Shown here piece by piece: positions 25,370 to 37,300 of a stretch of DNA of 64,000 nt; position 1 is the first letter of the stretch, and the number at the start of each line of letters is the position of its first letter. This stretch comes from Leptodactylus fallax (taxonomy: Eukaryota > Chordata > Amphibia > Anura > Leptodactylidae): the NCBI GenBank assembly GCA_947044405.1, contig CAMRHE010000356.1, positions 124,001 through 188,000 on the forward strand, in the 5' to 3' direction. The notes beneath the pieces were generated by a model. The model searched no databases. It saw nothing but the letters and a program-made list of their open reading frames with translations, and was not told the DNA's origin. The position numbers were made by a program, and so were the translations under genes.

Positions 25370-26147
25370 CACCAGGCAATGCGACTCCGTACTATCTTCA
25401 GCTGGGGGACAGAAAATAAAGAGGAATCCGGGGCAGATGTCTGCCTAAAATTCCTCTTTACTTTCTGATGTCTGAACAGGCTCTGACTACTTGTATGGAA
25501 TGGACTGTATTACAGTACACTCCAGTAGGTCTCCCTCAGCAAAGAAAACACCCAATTTCGATTGCTGTTTTGCTGCAGTGTGCATGAGTTGCTCTAAAAG
25601 GGGCCCACTGAGGCTCTGTCGCCCAAGGGCCCACAAAAACCTGGAGCCGGCCCTGGGTGACTGGAAGCAGCTACAACGGAGTTATACCAGCAGGACTAAC
25701 TGATCAATGTGTGAGAGCCCAGAACTACCAGTAGTCACCCCTTATTGTTGTGGAGAACTGTCTCACTAGTGCCATCTTGTTCAGATAGCTCCCTTAAAGT
25801 CAATGTCCGATTTTTTTTTTTTTTTTTGGGGGTGTCTGCTTTCTTTTGGAGGTACGATTCTTTTGGGGTTGTCTGCTTTCTTTTGCAGGTGCGATTTTTT
25901 TGGGGTGTCTGCTTTCCTTGATGAAGGGTCTACAGTATCTGTCTTGCTGTATTCTATTTACTTTTTTACATGTATAGCTGCCTGGACACTTTTATTTTTT
26001 AATAAACTGTAAGTAGGGCTTATATTTCAAGCATATTCCAAAAATCCTGAAAAATCATGCTAGGGCTTATTTTCGGGGTTGATCTTATTTTCGGAGAAGC
26101 ACAGTATATATAATTTGCTTTCTTTAGTGTCTAGTGACAGACAGTAG

Positions 26148-26711
26148 TTAAAGGGAATGTATCACTATTTTGTATTTATTAAAACCATATATATCACTGT
26201 TTCACTTAAATATATCACTATCACTTTTTATTTTCTGATTATAGATTTTTAATTCTATTTTCTGTACATGCCTTCCTACCTGAGCTTCTCTGCTCTGTTA
26301 ATAGCAAACTAGTGATATGTTATACGGTATAGCACTCTCATGGCCATAGACAGAAATACATTTGAGCTGGCCCATTGAGGTCTATGGGAGAGTTTTCTAA
26401 ACATGCCCTGCACAGGAAGGAAAGTTTATATAATGTGACACCATTTATTGTCTGCAGTGGCAATGGATGCAGTGATGGGTCAGTAGTGTTATCTATAGAG
26501 GTGTTTGTTTTCTATTATAATCCAGTCTGTGATGTCAAAGAGGCGACTGCTAGTGGAGAGAGTAAAAATGGCAGAATTTAGAACTTTTTTTTTTTAAGAG
26601 ATATACATAATGAAATGGAAAATTAAAGTCATCAAAAATTCTGAAAAATATGTTAAACATAACAACTTGGTTTTAGAAATTGTTTATTTTCTGATGACAC
26701 ATTTCCTTTAA
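26148..26711. mobile_element. piggyBac-like MITE (TTAA-flanked)
   Basis: TTAAAGGGAATGTATCAC on the left and, read inward from the right, TTAAAGGAAATGTGTCATC, with TTAA at both ends (26148-26151, 26708-26711). The inverted ends and TTAA target site are the piggyBac pattern. It is non-coding. Its right TTAA is shared with the next element. Confidence 0.75.
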
Positions 26712-27775
26712 AGGGACAGTGTCGCTAGGAAATTAACCATTGTTTAAATCACATTTGATTTTCCATGTTATTATCTCTATTTAAAAAAAAAAATCCTAAA
26801 CAATTTGCAATTCCAACTCTTTCCATTATGGCTGTATTCACATTTGCAGCGGAGTCTCCATAGCAGACTTTGCTGCAATTGGTGTATGAAATCTTTTTTA
26901 TCCACTGTTTTCAGTTTTAAAACAGATACCCCATGGATCCCATTAGTCAAATGGGTCTGCCGGGCTCCATATGTACCCACTATTTTAGCGGCCCACCTCT
27001 CCGTTGTTCTGGTCATATGAAGGACCAGAACAATGAACAGGCGATGCTAGCGTGAACTTTGCATAAGCCTAAAATAGATTGTGACTGACGCTAGGTTCAC
27101 AGTAGCATTCGGGTTTCCGTTCTTCGGGTCCGCTTGGGGATCTGGAAAACAGAAACCCAATCAGCTTAAAAAGCAGTTACTTGCGGAACCCCACGAACCC
27201 CATAGACTACAATGGGGTCCACCCGGTTTCCGTCCAAAAAATGCGAGACAAAAGTCCTGCGGACTTTTCTCTCCGCATTTTTCAAGCGGAATGGGGAACA
27301 TAATCCCCGAAAAGAGACTGAGCGCTAGTGTGAACCTAGCCTTACTGTCTTTTGCAGATGGACTATGGACAATAGACACAGTGGCCTGGAGCAGACCTTA
27401 TTAACTTCTGAAGAAGAGTTTTCTATACATGCTCTGCAGAGGTCATTGAACAGAGAGGCAAGCAGATAAAATGTGAAATCACCTATTGTGACTGGTGGAT
27501 TCTGTGTCTCATCTACATATACATGATAGCTGTAATCATTAACGTGCTGATAAGTGAGGTGGCTCCTGCAAAGAAATCTACAGAAAACCGGAAGTGTCAG
27601 TATATTATTTAGCTTAGTGGTTATAGTGAGAACTGCAGACGTTTTAGAAATTTTTTAAAATATAAGTAATAACATGGAAAATTTTTAACAACCTCACCAA
27701 AAATTCTGTTAAAGTATATTTCACATAAAACTTAAAAATAATTTAAAAAAATAGGTAATTTTCTAGCGATCGCTA
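26708..27775. mobile_element. Second TTAA-type MITE, right end decayed, with a nested MITE
   Basis: Starts TTAAAGGGACAGTGTCGCTA at the TTAA that ends the preceding element. Mirrored sequence near 27660-27775 (AATAACATGGAAAAT and GTAATTTTCTAGCGA) marks the other arm, but the terminal CCCTTTAA has been lost. A palindromic MITE at 27090-27340 lies inside. Confidence 0.6.
27090..27340. mobile_element. Palindromic MITE with GCTAGGTTCACA ends
   Basis: GCTAGGTTCACAGTAGCATT at the left is mirrored by GCTAGTGTGAACCTAGC at the right. It has no coding capacity and no clear target duplication. The phrase GGGTTCACACTA near 7675 suggests a second, eroded relative. Confidence 0.65.
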
Positions 27776-30096
27776 TTCACAAGGCAGCAGTATTAAATGT
27801 ACATAGGAACAAAGTGTTTATTGTAGTACATCTGCTGTAGCTTGGAGAGGCTGAGATCTTTTGTTCTTCATAGTGTCAGCAGTAAAACTTCTAATAGATG
27901 CAGAAATTTAGTGACGTGGCTCTGCCTGGCGCACACTGACTCATAGAGCCGCAAATATGCTATTTGGATGCCTGGTCTCATTCATCAGCAAACAAAAGGA
28001 GTCTTTGCTTTGTCAAAATTTCATTAAGACTGCTTGATCAGTTCCACTCTCAGATAAGATACAGTTAGGAATCATGTAGATGGCACAATGCAGAGACCTT
28101 AGAGTGTGTCATTCCCTGCTACTCTTACAACCTTTACAGTGCGGTTGGTGGTCCAGACAAACCTTAAGTGGTTTTTAACTCATTGCTTGGACAAATATAA
28201 TTTATAATATCATAGCAATCCAGTAAAGGCTTGGACAGGATTAGAAAAATATGGCTGTTTTGTTTTGTCTTTCATATTTATGGATGGGTTATGACCGGTA
28301 TTGCAGCTTAGTTCCACTGAAGCGAATAGGACAGCTGTAATACAACATACAACCTGTGAACAGGTGTGGCACTGTACATATTGTATTGTGTCTAGTTCAT
28401 TGTAGTGGTTATGTCTTGTCTACTGTGTGTGTTAATGTCAGTCTGAATACATATATCAGGATGCCGGTCATTAATTAGGTCCAGGGTGTTAATTCAGTTG
28501 TAGAGATTCAATCTTGTTTACAGATCAATGCAAAGAAGCCAAGTATCTTTGTGTGTGGCTTGCAGGCTAGACACCACCACAACAACTTTTCTCAGCCTGA
28601 TACCTTTGGAATTTATATCAAACAAAGGAAAAACATAACATTAAAGGCATGTAAGTCATAATTCATGTTTTATAACCACCCGCGTATAGGAATATGGTTG
28701 GGGAATCCTGACCAGTCGGTAGCATTGAGTGTTTGGGCCCGTAATATTAATAACCACCCCAAATAATGTATCTGTGGAAGGAATTATATTTTCATCTTCA
28801 TGCTTGATATGCCTGGACATAAGGCATTGCTTGCAGGGCATATGATCCCTATATGAGTTACTCAAACCAAGTTACTTCATATGAACAAAATAGGTCATAT
28901 TCCCATTGATTTGGCGCATGTAATTAACCAGCCCCGGTCATAGGTGGGAGGCTCAGAGAAGGGGGCTGTGTTAGGGTTCCTACATAAAAAGGGATTATGA
29001 ACAGGAACACCTTGATCAGATACCTGGAGATGCAGCAAGCATGTAGTTTGGCCAACTTGCTGTCAAGTTTCATGGCCAGGCTTGTAAGAGGTCTATTTAT
29101 GTTCTTCCTTTTTATTATGTATACTTCTTGTGTTTATGTCTTTTTATTACATTTTTTTCTGTAAGCATTGTACATTTTTGTGTACATTAAATGTAAAATT
29201 TAATAAAATTGTCCTTGGCTCTAAAGTCCCCAAAATCCTGAAGAAAGAGAAAATACAATTTAGCTTTGTATGCCAGTGTGCTAGAAGTTCAGTGTGTGGT
29301 GCTAGAGGGCGCAGGTGCAAGTCTACGCTTACCGTAGTGGCAGCTATGTGTGTGGATGTTGGGGTCACTTCACTCTTTTGTAGCCTGGTGTGATAGGTGA
29401 GTGTGGAAGCGGAGTCCACAGTTATGGTCACATCCAGGGCCACACATGCTTGTGGGTGTCCAGTTCCCTGACACACTGTTTTTAGAAGAAAGCAGCCATG
29501 TTTTTCTAATCTTGTAAAGCCCCTTTAATTTTCAGTAAGAGAAACATGTTTTTTTCACAGAAAGAGCCATATGGGAACACTGAATAAATACGATAGTTGC
29601 AATATAAACTGTTATAAACAAGGTGCTGGCATGCCTAGGCACTGACAAAACCATCTGAGAATGTAACAAGTAAATTACATAGCAGAGAGCTGGGACTTGT
29701 CTGGTGATAGACATTTGCACAATGTATGTTGTTTCTTGTTCTAGTCATAGATTAGAACATGACAGTGTACAATGACTTTTGGCTTCCCATTCAGCTCTCA
29801 CCTATATTACACAACTGCGTACATCTCTTCTTTAAGTATCCGAATACAGTCAGTAGCAGTTTATACCGACTTTTTGTATATAGTATATGATAATACACCA
29901 TTGTTTCTGGTGTATTTATATGTAGTACAGAGTAAACCCTCCTAATATTGCAGTTGTCAGTCTGAATATTGTTGTAATTGTTTTTTTGTATTATCAGAGA
30001 AATATAGTATATAGATCCTGGTTAGTGGATATCATTACTATTATCTATCCTATATCATAATATAAGAGGATCAGCCATTTTCCACGTTACTGAGAA
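27776..30096. other. Gene-free intron sequence
   Basis: About 2.3 kb of AT-rich sequence with no recognised coding frame, RNA gene or complete mobile element. Confidence 0.45.
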
Positions 30097-30104
30097 CATA
30101 TATG

Positions 30105-31127
30105 CATACCTCCCAATTTTCAAAGGACAGAAAGAGGGACAAAATATGCGGCGTGCTATGTACTCTGTGGCAAATTTAGCTCCACCCACTTCTATGTTGA
30201 CTCTGCCCATTCTCATCTATTTTTCCATGTGCCCCCACACAATATAATGCTCCTACAGTCACCCTAACATTATATTCCCCCACATTATAATGTTCCCCTC
30301 CAATTGACCCACAGTATTAAGTCCCTCTCCTCGTGCCCCAGTTTAAACTGGTGGAAACTAGAGGGGGACATTAAACTGGGGCAGCTGGAGGGTGACATTA
30401 AACTATGGGGCAGCTGGAGGGTGACATTAAACAGTGGGGGTAGTTAGAGGGGGACATTAAATGTCCCCTTCATCTGCCACCAGCTTAATGCCCCCCTTCA
30501 TCTGCCACCATCTTAATGTCCCCCCTTCATCTGCCACCAGCTTAATGTCCCCTTCATCTGCCCCCAGTTTAATGTCCCCCTTTATCTGCCACCAATTTAA
30601 ATGTCCTCCTTTATCTGCCACTAGCTTAATGTCCCCCTTTATCTGCCACCAGTTTTAATTGCCCCCTTAATCTGCTTTCAATTTAATTGCCCGTTCATCT
30701 GCCCCAGTTTAATTGCCCCCTTAATCTGCCTTCAGTTTAATTGACCGTTCATCTGCCCCCAGTTTAATTGCCCCCTACATCTGCCTTCAGTTTAACTGCC
30801 CCCAGTTCCTCCCTCTTGCTCACACATGCTATTTCTTTGATCACTCTGTTCCCAGCAGCTTTCTGTGTAACACCACAGCCTGTCCTGCAGTATCCAGAAT
30901 AACTCCGCCCACACGAGTCTGAGCACATGGTCATGACGTCATCAAAGGTCCTTTAGCCCACTAGGATTTAGCATCTACTATTTAGTCTTTGCTCTCCCCT
31001 AATAAAGTTTGTTAATAGCAAAACACTTCAGGGGCATAGCGGGACAAACTGTAAACTATGCGGGACCGCAGGACAGCAGTGTGAAATCGGGACTGTCCCG
31101 CCAGATGCGGGACAGTTGAGAGCTATG
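30105..31127. mobile_element. Non-autonomous hAT-like element with internal minisatellite
   Basis: An exact 8-bp duplication CATATATG lies at 30097-30104 and 31128-31135. The ends CATACCTCCCAATTTT and, read inward from the right, CATAGCTCTCAACTGTCC are inverted repeats. The 1023-bp interior is dominated by a tandem repeat whose units switch orientation near 30460. No transposase is present. Confidence 0.82.
30355..30800. repeat. Minisatellite with head-to-head orientation switch
   Basis: From 30355 to about 30455 units read GGGGGACATTAAACTGGGGC AGCTGGA. From about 30460 to 30800 the complement appears as TTAATGTCCCCCTTCATCTGCC-type units of about 27-30 bases. The switch point is the palindrome GGGGACATTAAATGTCCCC. 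The monomer resembles that of the 24720-25280 array. Confidence 0.8.
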
Positions 31128-32120
31128 CATATATGCAGTTTATTTATGCCAGCTATAATGCATGACTACTTACTGTGGCTAACTGCACACAACCAAAATC
31201 CAGTCCATCAATATGGAAACTCCACCCAAAACTAAAGTTCCCTATGTGCTTCCTTATGGTATTCCATGTGTTAGAAGCAGCACAAAAAACATATACTATC
31301 TTTATATATCAGACTGGACTTGTTACTTAGGAATCAGGTTCTTGCGACACGCTTTCTGTACATAAGTCTATGGAGAGCTAAGTGTTGCAGACTTCAGTTC
31401 TTAGATGGTGAAATTGTATGGACTGTACCACACAAGTAGGGAGGACATAAACTTCTATTACAGTTACTGATAATGGTTAGACAGGCTCCTGTTCCACAGT
31501 TAGTGCCTATATGCTTATGGTCTCTTAGCTTTTACTCCCATGAGGAAGAGATAGTACTGGCTCTAGCTACTCATGTGATGCTGTGATAAAGTATGATGGG
31601 AGTGATAATAAAACAAAGAGGAAACATGGCAAATCTAAAACTTAAAATGGATTCTTACTGGAAACAGAAGGAAGGCTGCATTATAAAATATACAGTATAC
31701 ATAACAGAAGTGCAGGGTGTGATATAATGTGATAAATGGGGGGGGGAGCGTGGAAACATAGAAAGTTATGTTTCCACAATAGTGGCATTTGTTCCATTGG
31801 CAATATAAAAAAATGCTTGGCAAATATTGTATATGTGCATTATGTTTAGATTCAGCACAGACTCTCCATATATACAGATTTTTTTGCTAACCATGTGAGA
31901 CATGCTCAATTGCTGTCCTGACGCAGTAGCTAGATCACATATTCTGAAATGAAGGATTAGTATCCTGGTGTATATAGTAGATGTGACCTAGTGATGCACG
32001 TAGTGATGCTTTTTTATGTGTAATGACAGTAACCTCTTTCACAAAAATATCTAGACCACTGTATAAGCAATGCTACCTCCGATGCTGCCCCTGCTACCTC
32101 TTGTGTCATCCCCTCTACCT

Positions 32121-32280
32121 CATAGATTGTAAGCTCTTGTGAGCAGGGCCCTCAGTCCCATTGTGTGAATTGACTATTTCTTTGTAATGTATCTTTTTAG
32201 CTGTACTTGATCCCTACAAATTGTACAGTGCTGCGGAATATGTTGGTGCTATATAAATAAAATGCATTATTATTATAAAA
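32121..32280 (+). repeat. Interspersed repeat resembling the 3' tail of a LINE/SINE
   Basis: The phrases ATAGATTGTAAGCTCTTGTG, AGCAGGGCCCTC and TGGTGCTATATAAATAAA, ending in an ATT-rich microsatellite, are the wording of a widespread vertebrate retroposon tail (L2/CR1 or SINE type by recollection). No coding portion is attached, so it is a 5'-truncated insertion. Confidence 0.6.
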
Positions 32281-33254
32281 TGTATTATTACCTCAATTTT
32301 TTTTGTGCTCCTAATACATTCCCATATGTGCTCTTATGTTTGGTGATTTCACCTTTGCTATGCGCCCATGCATTTACTTTGAGCCATGCCATTTGAGTGA
32401 GTCAGCGTTGTCTTGGCAGGGGCATGATATGCTTTGTTCACATATTGTCCTCAGTTGCCTTGTCAACATATTGACCTTAGTATCTGCAGAGCCTGAACCA
32501 GCAGGTGATTTGTCCTGCCAGGCAGCAGAATTGTCACACCTATACTTCACTTGAACATAAAGCTCAAACTACATTTTTACACTTCACTTCATTTAAAATT
32601 TTTGGCATGCTACTAGTGGGGGTGCACTGAGAAGAGAGCCTTAGTTTTTACTATTACTGCTTTTTCACTGCTGAATTTAGTGTGAATCAGTAGATTTTCT
32701 TTGGTTTCTCTATCCTGCGTGATTCATCATTTCTTAAGTAGTGAACTAACTTGACTCCTAATATAATGTTAGCACTACATCATTTCTTATGTACACATGG
32801 GGAATTGCTTAGTAACACTTTTCTCTAAAAACTTATATCTTCTAAACGTTCGAAAACTCGTTCTGTGCCTGTTGCATAACTTCATAGGGTAAGGATATAT
32901 GTTTGGCTTTAGTGATGCAGTTTTAAAGTCAAATCCATTATGTTTACTTCCACTTACTGTCTATTTCCCAACATCTGATGCAAGTGGGTTCCAAGCCTCA
33001 ACTAATCTTTCAGTGAAATAACATGTCTGATCTTTCCCCAACAATTTTCACATTCTGTCTTTTGTTTAGTTTTTTTTTTTTTATTAAAAACACTTTCCTC
33101 CTGAAATCTATTTCTACCTTTAAAGATGACTTTTCATTTCCCCCATGATGTGACATATTGTATACTGCTGCAAAGCTGACAATGTGTAGAATTCTGCGCC
33201 CAGATAGTTTTGCAGACATGTGCCGTTAGTTTTGGCTATCAATATCACTGCGCT

Positions 33255-33546
33255 GTCAGTTTTGCAGGTATGTGCCTTGGTGCCAGAGGTATAGGTGCCT
33301 TTAGTTTCAGCTACTGATATCACTGCACAATAAGGAAGGGGGGGCGGCATTACAGCCCAGCATCATCACTGGGTAATGGAACACCATATTATAGTAAAAG
33401 ACTATATAAGTGTACTGTCAGGGGGGCATTCCTCATCACTCAGAGATGACGTTGAGCTGTGAGGCCGGCCCCTCTGACAGTGCAGTGATAGCTGAAATTA
33501 ATGACGCCTATACCTCTGGCACCAAGGCGCATACTTGCAAAACTGA
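33255..33546. repeat. Inverted repeat (foldback), ~70-bp arms
   Basis: The left arm 33255-33328 (GTCAGTTTTGCAGGTATGTG, CCTTGGTGCCAGAGGTATAG) is mirrored at 33480-33546 (CTATACCTCTGGCACCAAGG, TTGCAAAACTGAG) across ~150 bases. Part of the left arm is also present as a diverged tandem copy at about 33216-33254. It is probably a MITE remnant. Confidence 0.75.
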
Positions 33547-35529
33547 GAACATAATGGGGATATTAGCAACAGAAAAACTGATAGGACACCATGTATAAAG
33601 GCTTATTCATTCATAGAACAGACTGCCCAGCAAGACCCTGCTCATATTTCAACTTTTCATGGAAACTTAAGTCCCCTTTAAGTTTTTGAAAGTGGTTGTC
33701 CAAGATTTGGTGCAAACTTTGTGGTGGCTGGGGTGGGTGTAAAATAAAAAAAAAACATAGTCACTCCCCAGTGCTCTCTTATCTGCACCAGTCCCCTTTC
33801 CATCATGTGAGCCTCACGCCGGAAGCCATGAGTCTTGCCTGACCGCGGAGACCAATCAGTGGCTCAGTCTCCTGATATGTTTTGTGACTACTAAGACACT
33901 TTGTTTTCTTTGTGTTACAAGCACTGATATGCTTTACACCCTCCACCATAAATGTAACCTTTCTTTGCACCCGTTATTTTTTTTATTTATGTCTTTTTGT
34001 AGTTGGGGTCTCCAGGTACTGGTCAGTCCAGGAGTGGATTGAAAAAATAAGTACCATTTTACAGGTTCTCATTCTGTCTGATCCACACCTAGTTTGGGCT
34101 TTAAAAACTACATTAACAAAACCTGAATGCGTGTCCTTTACCCTTAAGGTCCCAACTCTTAATCGAGCCTGACATTTAACAAGGCAACTGTATAGACAGG
34201 GAAGTGTGACTGCAAGACACCTTGGCTGCTTTTTCTCCTGTAGCACTCTGGGGGAAGGGACTGGTAAACAAAACAAATGGCTGAAGAAATTCAATAGCCC
34301 TTTTACTTCCTCTTATGAAACGCTACTCTAGTTTTTGTTGACATGAGAAAAAAAAAACGTGGCAGAGAAAGAATTTGATAATAATTTAATTACTCCAAGT
34401 CTTAATCTGTCATGAATTTGGCAAACAGGCCCAGCATGGTCAGATTCCAGATTATGGGTTGTATATAATTAAAGGGTTTGTATGAGATTAGAAAAAATTA
34501 TCTTCTTAAAGGATACGTTGCAATATCAGTAACAACCTATGGACAAGAGTGGCGCTGTTTCTGGGAAAAAAAAGTCTTCCTAGAGTACACAGAAGCAATG
34601 AAATAATTGATGTACAGTAGACGCTAAAGTACTGTAGGTTGATTTTTTTTTTTCTTTTCACCAGATATTGGGTCTTGGTGTTTATGATATCAATTACGGT
34701 TGTGTTAGTTGGAAGTGGTAATGTGTTTGATTGGTGAAGACACTACCCTACAATCAATCTAACTTCCCTTCAACCTGAGCCTACTCAGTGGTCGAAGTGC
34801 ATGCAAAAAAAAATACTGCTCAAATTTTTTTTTTGTCTCCTGAACCCAGTATACAATTCCCATAAACACCAGAAGTCAATTGTAATCTTAAACCAGATAT
34901 TGCAGCTGCAAAAAGGCCAGTGCAACATTAGCGCTTGCAAGACTGTCTTGACTGTGGTGACTTCTCATCCATGAGGTCTAACTCATGGTTTGAAGATCTC
35001 GCTGATTTTGGTGGGACAAAACAATCATATAAAGTCTATGGAGCCTCAGGATGTCGGTATGATAAGGATCAGGCATTTGGATTTGAGCATTTTTTTGGTT
35101 CTTGGGGAGATAAGCCGCTGCCAGATTTTTGTGACAATTCTCCATTTTCTCCAGTCAGGCCAAGTCAAGCATGCATGTATATGGGGGAGGGGAAAATCTG
35201 TCCTACATTATAGGGTTATAGTGTTCTACATTTCCATGGCTGACATACAGGAAATATAATTATGTCACCTATACGGACATAATATGTACATTGCATTAGA
35301 TCAGTGCTTCTAAAGCAGGCCATACACGTCACATCCGTCAGACACAGCTATATGAAGTATCTGGCCCTCTTGAGAAGCACTGATGCAATAATTATCATTT
35401 TCTGTAATTCAGCCATGCAAATGTATAAAGCCACAGCCTTGCTCCGTACAAGCAGTGGATTTCATGGCTAAGTGTTTAATGTCTGACTCTGCTGCATGAT
35501 CATTGTGTGAATTTTATTTCTACTTTCAG

Positions 35530-35598
35530 CTTTTAAGTGAGAAAATTAGTGGAGCGGAAGGAACAAAACTCGATCATGATTTTCAAGAAATGGAAAGA
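35530..35598 (+). CDS. SH3GL3: SH3GL3 exon 2 (start of BAR domain)
   Basis: Twenty-three codons, phase 0 at both ends, reading LLSEKISGAEGTKLDHDFQE then MER. The acceptor is TACTTTCAG and the donor GTAAGA. The sequence follows helix 0 and begins the first BAR helix; it would be residues about 16-38 if exon 1 codes for 15 residues. The EKISGAEGTKL phrase is characteristic of endophilin-A. The open frame that runs into the intron after the donor is not coding. Confidence 0.95.
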
Positions 35599-36422
35599 GT
35601 AAGATTTGCTCTATTTACTTTTATAAAAAAACAAGATCAAATCGTTACATTTGGCCCCAATAATTATTGTTTAGCCTTTTTTTTAAATTAATTTATTAAT
35701 TCTGGGAAATAAATATAGGACATATAGGGGGATTCATCATCTAATTTTCTTCAGATTTCTGGTGGTAAAAAGTCACATTTTTTGTGCACATGGCAGGTTT
35801 CCCCCAAAAATGTGACGTTTTCCTCCTTCAGCTCCAGTGTCCGCCACAATGTTTTCTGCAGTGTTTTTTGGCTGTAACTCGCTACATGGGGCCTTAGCCT
35901 CAAAGAAATTATTCCATGAAAATTATTTATCCTCTATCCATAGAATAGAGGATAAATACCTGATTGGTGGGAGTCTGATAGCTGAGACTCCCACCAATCC
36001 TGAGACTGAATGTAGGTATGTCACCTGGTGGATGACGCCCTATTCACTTGAATGGGAGCACAGGAGATAGCTGAGTGCTTTATTCTGGCTATCTCCATCA
36101 CACCCATTCAAGTGAATGGAAGAGGGGATTGGTCAGACCACTGTATACTGCCTCTGTGGGGATTTGTATCCTCCCCATGACACACTGCTGCAATAGAATC
36201 ATGTTACCTTAAAGGGGTGCTCTGCTTTGGACAACTGCAACGTGCTAGAAGGGTCCTATTACAATAATCTGATCATAAAGTGCTCTTCTGTCAGAATACC
36301 CAACTAACAGCTGTAATCTGTGAAAGTGTAGAATTTTTTTCTGCAGTACCACCTCAGGAATTATTATATTATTGCAAATATTAATAGCACAAAGAGATTT
36401 TATTGTTTAATTTGTGTTTTAG

Positions 36423-36495
36423 AAAATTGACATCACCAACAAGGTGGTTGCTGAACTGCTCTGCAAAACCACAGAATATTTACAGCCGAATCCAG
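36423..36495 (+). CDS. SH3GL3: SH3GL3 exon 3 (BAR domain)
   Basis: Twenty-four codons plus one base: KIDITNKVVAELLCKTTEYL then QPNP, ending with the G of a split Ala codon. The acceptor is TTGTGTTTTAG and the donor AG|GTAATA. TTEYLQPNP is a signature of endophilin-A BAR domains just before the insert region that lies on the concave membrane-binding face. Confidence 0.95.
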
Positions 36496-36880
36496 GTAAT
36501 ATTTATCAGTATAAATATATTTGCTTTTACTTTGACCTGTATGCCATCCCAAGAGAAAATGGCCTGTAAATTACCTTTAACCATCTCTGCTAAGTATCTT
36601 ATCAATTATCATTATTAGTCTTTATTTGTCATTATTTATGCAAGTTCATTCCTGTTCGATTTGTTAACTAGGCTTCATTTCTATGGTGTTCTAGTCATTT
36701 TAGCCTTCAAAAAATAACAATAAGAACGCCAAAGACACATGATGTCTGTTTTTTGAGTTTGTAGCTACTAAATTTCGCCTGCTGCATTTTATTTAGATTT
36801 TTATTTTTGGCTTGAAAGCCACCTCAGCATCGACATTGAGGCTAGACATTATTGTAATAGTTCACTTTCTTCTATTTCAG

Positions 36881-37024
36881 CTTATCGGGCCAGACTAGGG
36901 ATGATAAACACCATGTCAAAAATCAGAGGACAAGTAAAAACTACAGGTTACCCTCAGACAGAAGGATTGCTAGGAGATTCAATGCTCCGATATGGTAGAG
37001 AACTGGGAGAAGATTCAGAATTTG
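36881..37024 (+). CDS. SH3GL3: SH3GL3 exon 4 (BAR domain, endophilin insert)
   Basis: 144 bases, phase 1 in and phase 1 out. It reads [35 protein letters not shown] and [13 protein letters not shown], with split Ala and Gly codons at the ends. The acceptor is TTCTTCTATTTCAG and the donor [18 protein letters not shown] matches the A3 paralogue where A1 has a different insert. The exon covers the endophilin-specific insert, which shapes membrane curvature. Confidence 0.95.
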
Positions 37025-37074
37025 GTGAGTGGGCACATTGTGGTGCATCATGGATAGAATATGTCAGTAGTTTA

Positions 37075-37215
37075 AGGCTAAGGCCACACCTGGTGAAATG
37101 CAACTAAAAAAGGCACAGGATAAAATGCAACATTTTTTATTGAGTTTTTGCAGCATTTTTTCTTTCCTTATTATATACAGGTAAGAGGTAAAATACAGCT
37201 ACAGTAAAGTTAACC
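37075..37215. repeat. Fragment of a GCAACATTTTTT-type dispersed repeat
   Basis: AAGGCTAAGGCCACACCTGG followed by AAATGCAACATTTTTTATTG and TTATATACAGGTA resembles the left half of elements at 45630-45830 and 58655-58880. It lies in intron 4 just after exon 4 and has no complete inverted end. Confidence 0.45.
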
Positions 37216-37300
37216 TCCTCTGTTTCTCAAAAATGCAAGTCAGCTAAAAGAGGTGGTTGAGGAGAGATCAATTGTAATTTTTTGAGAAAAACAATATTCA

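Larger units (their letters stand above)
24134..25655. mobile_element. Middle element of the nest (hAT-like)
   Basis: Ends CAGGGCCAGTGTCAG on the left and, read inward from the right, CAGGGCCGGCTCCAG. The flanking 8-mers GGTGACCG (24126-24133) and GGTGACTG (25656-25663) differ by one C/T change, as expected for an aged hAT target duplication. It has no transposase and is interrupted by the inner element. Confidence 0.8.
23854..26104. mobile_element. Outer element of a three-level nest (TA-flanked MITE)
   Basis: The left end CCCGTGTTTCTTCGAAAATA and the inward-read right end CTGTGCTTCTCCGAAAATAA are inverted repeats, with TA on both outer sides (23852-23853 and 26105-26106). Mirrored inner phrases (TTAGGGCTTATTTTCAGGGG and the AGGGCTTATTTTCGGGG near 26064) support a single element. 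Most of its length is later insertions: an hAT-like element at 24134-25655, which itself contains another at 24356-25369. Confidence 0.75.
31136..35529. other. SH3GL3: Last part of presumed intron 1
   Basis: No coding frame until exon 2 at 35530. It contains a LINE/SINE-like tail (32121-32280), a foldback (33255-33546) and simple A/T runs. The acceptor before exon 2 is a pyrimidine-rich TTTCTACTTTCAG. Confidence 0.5.
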
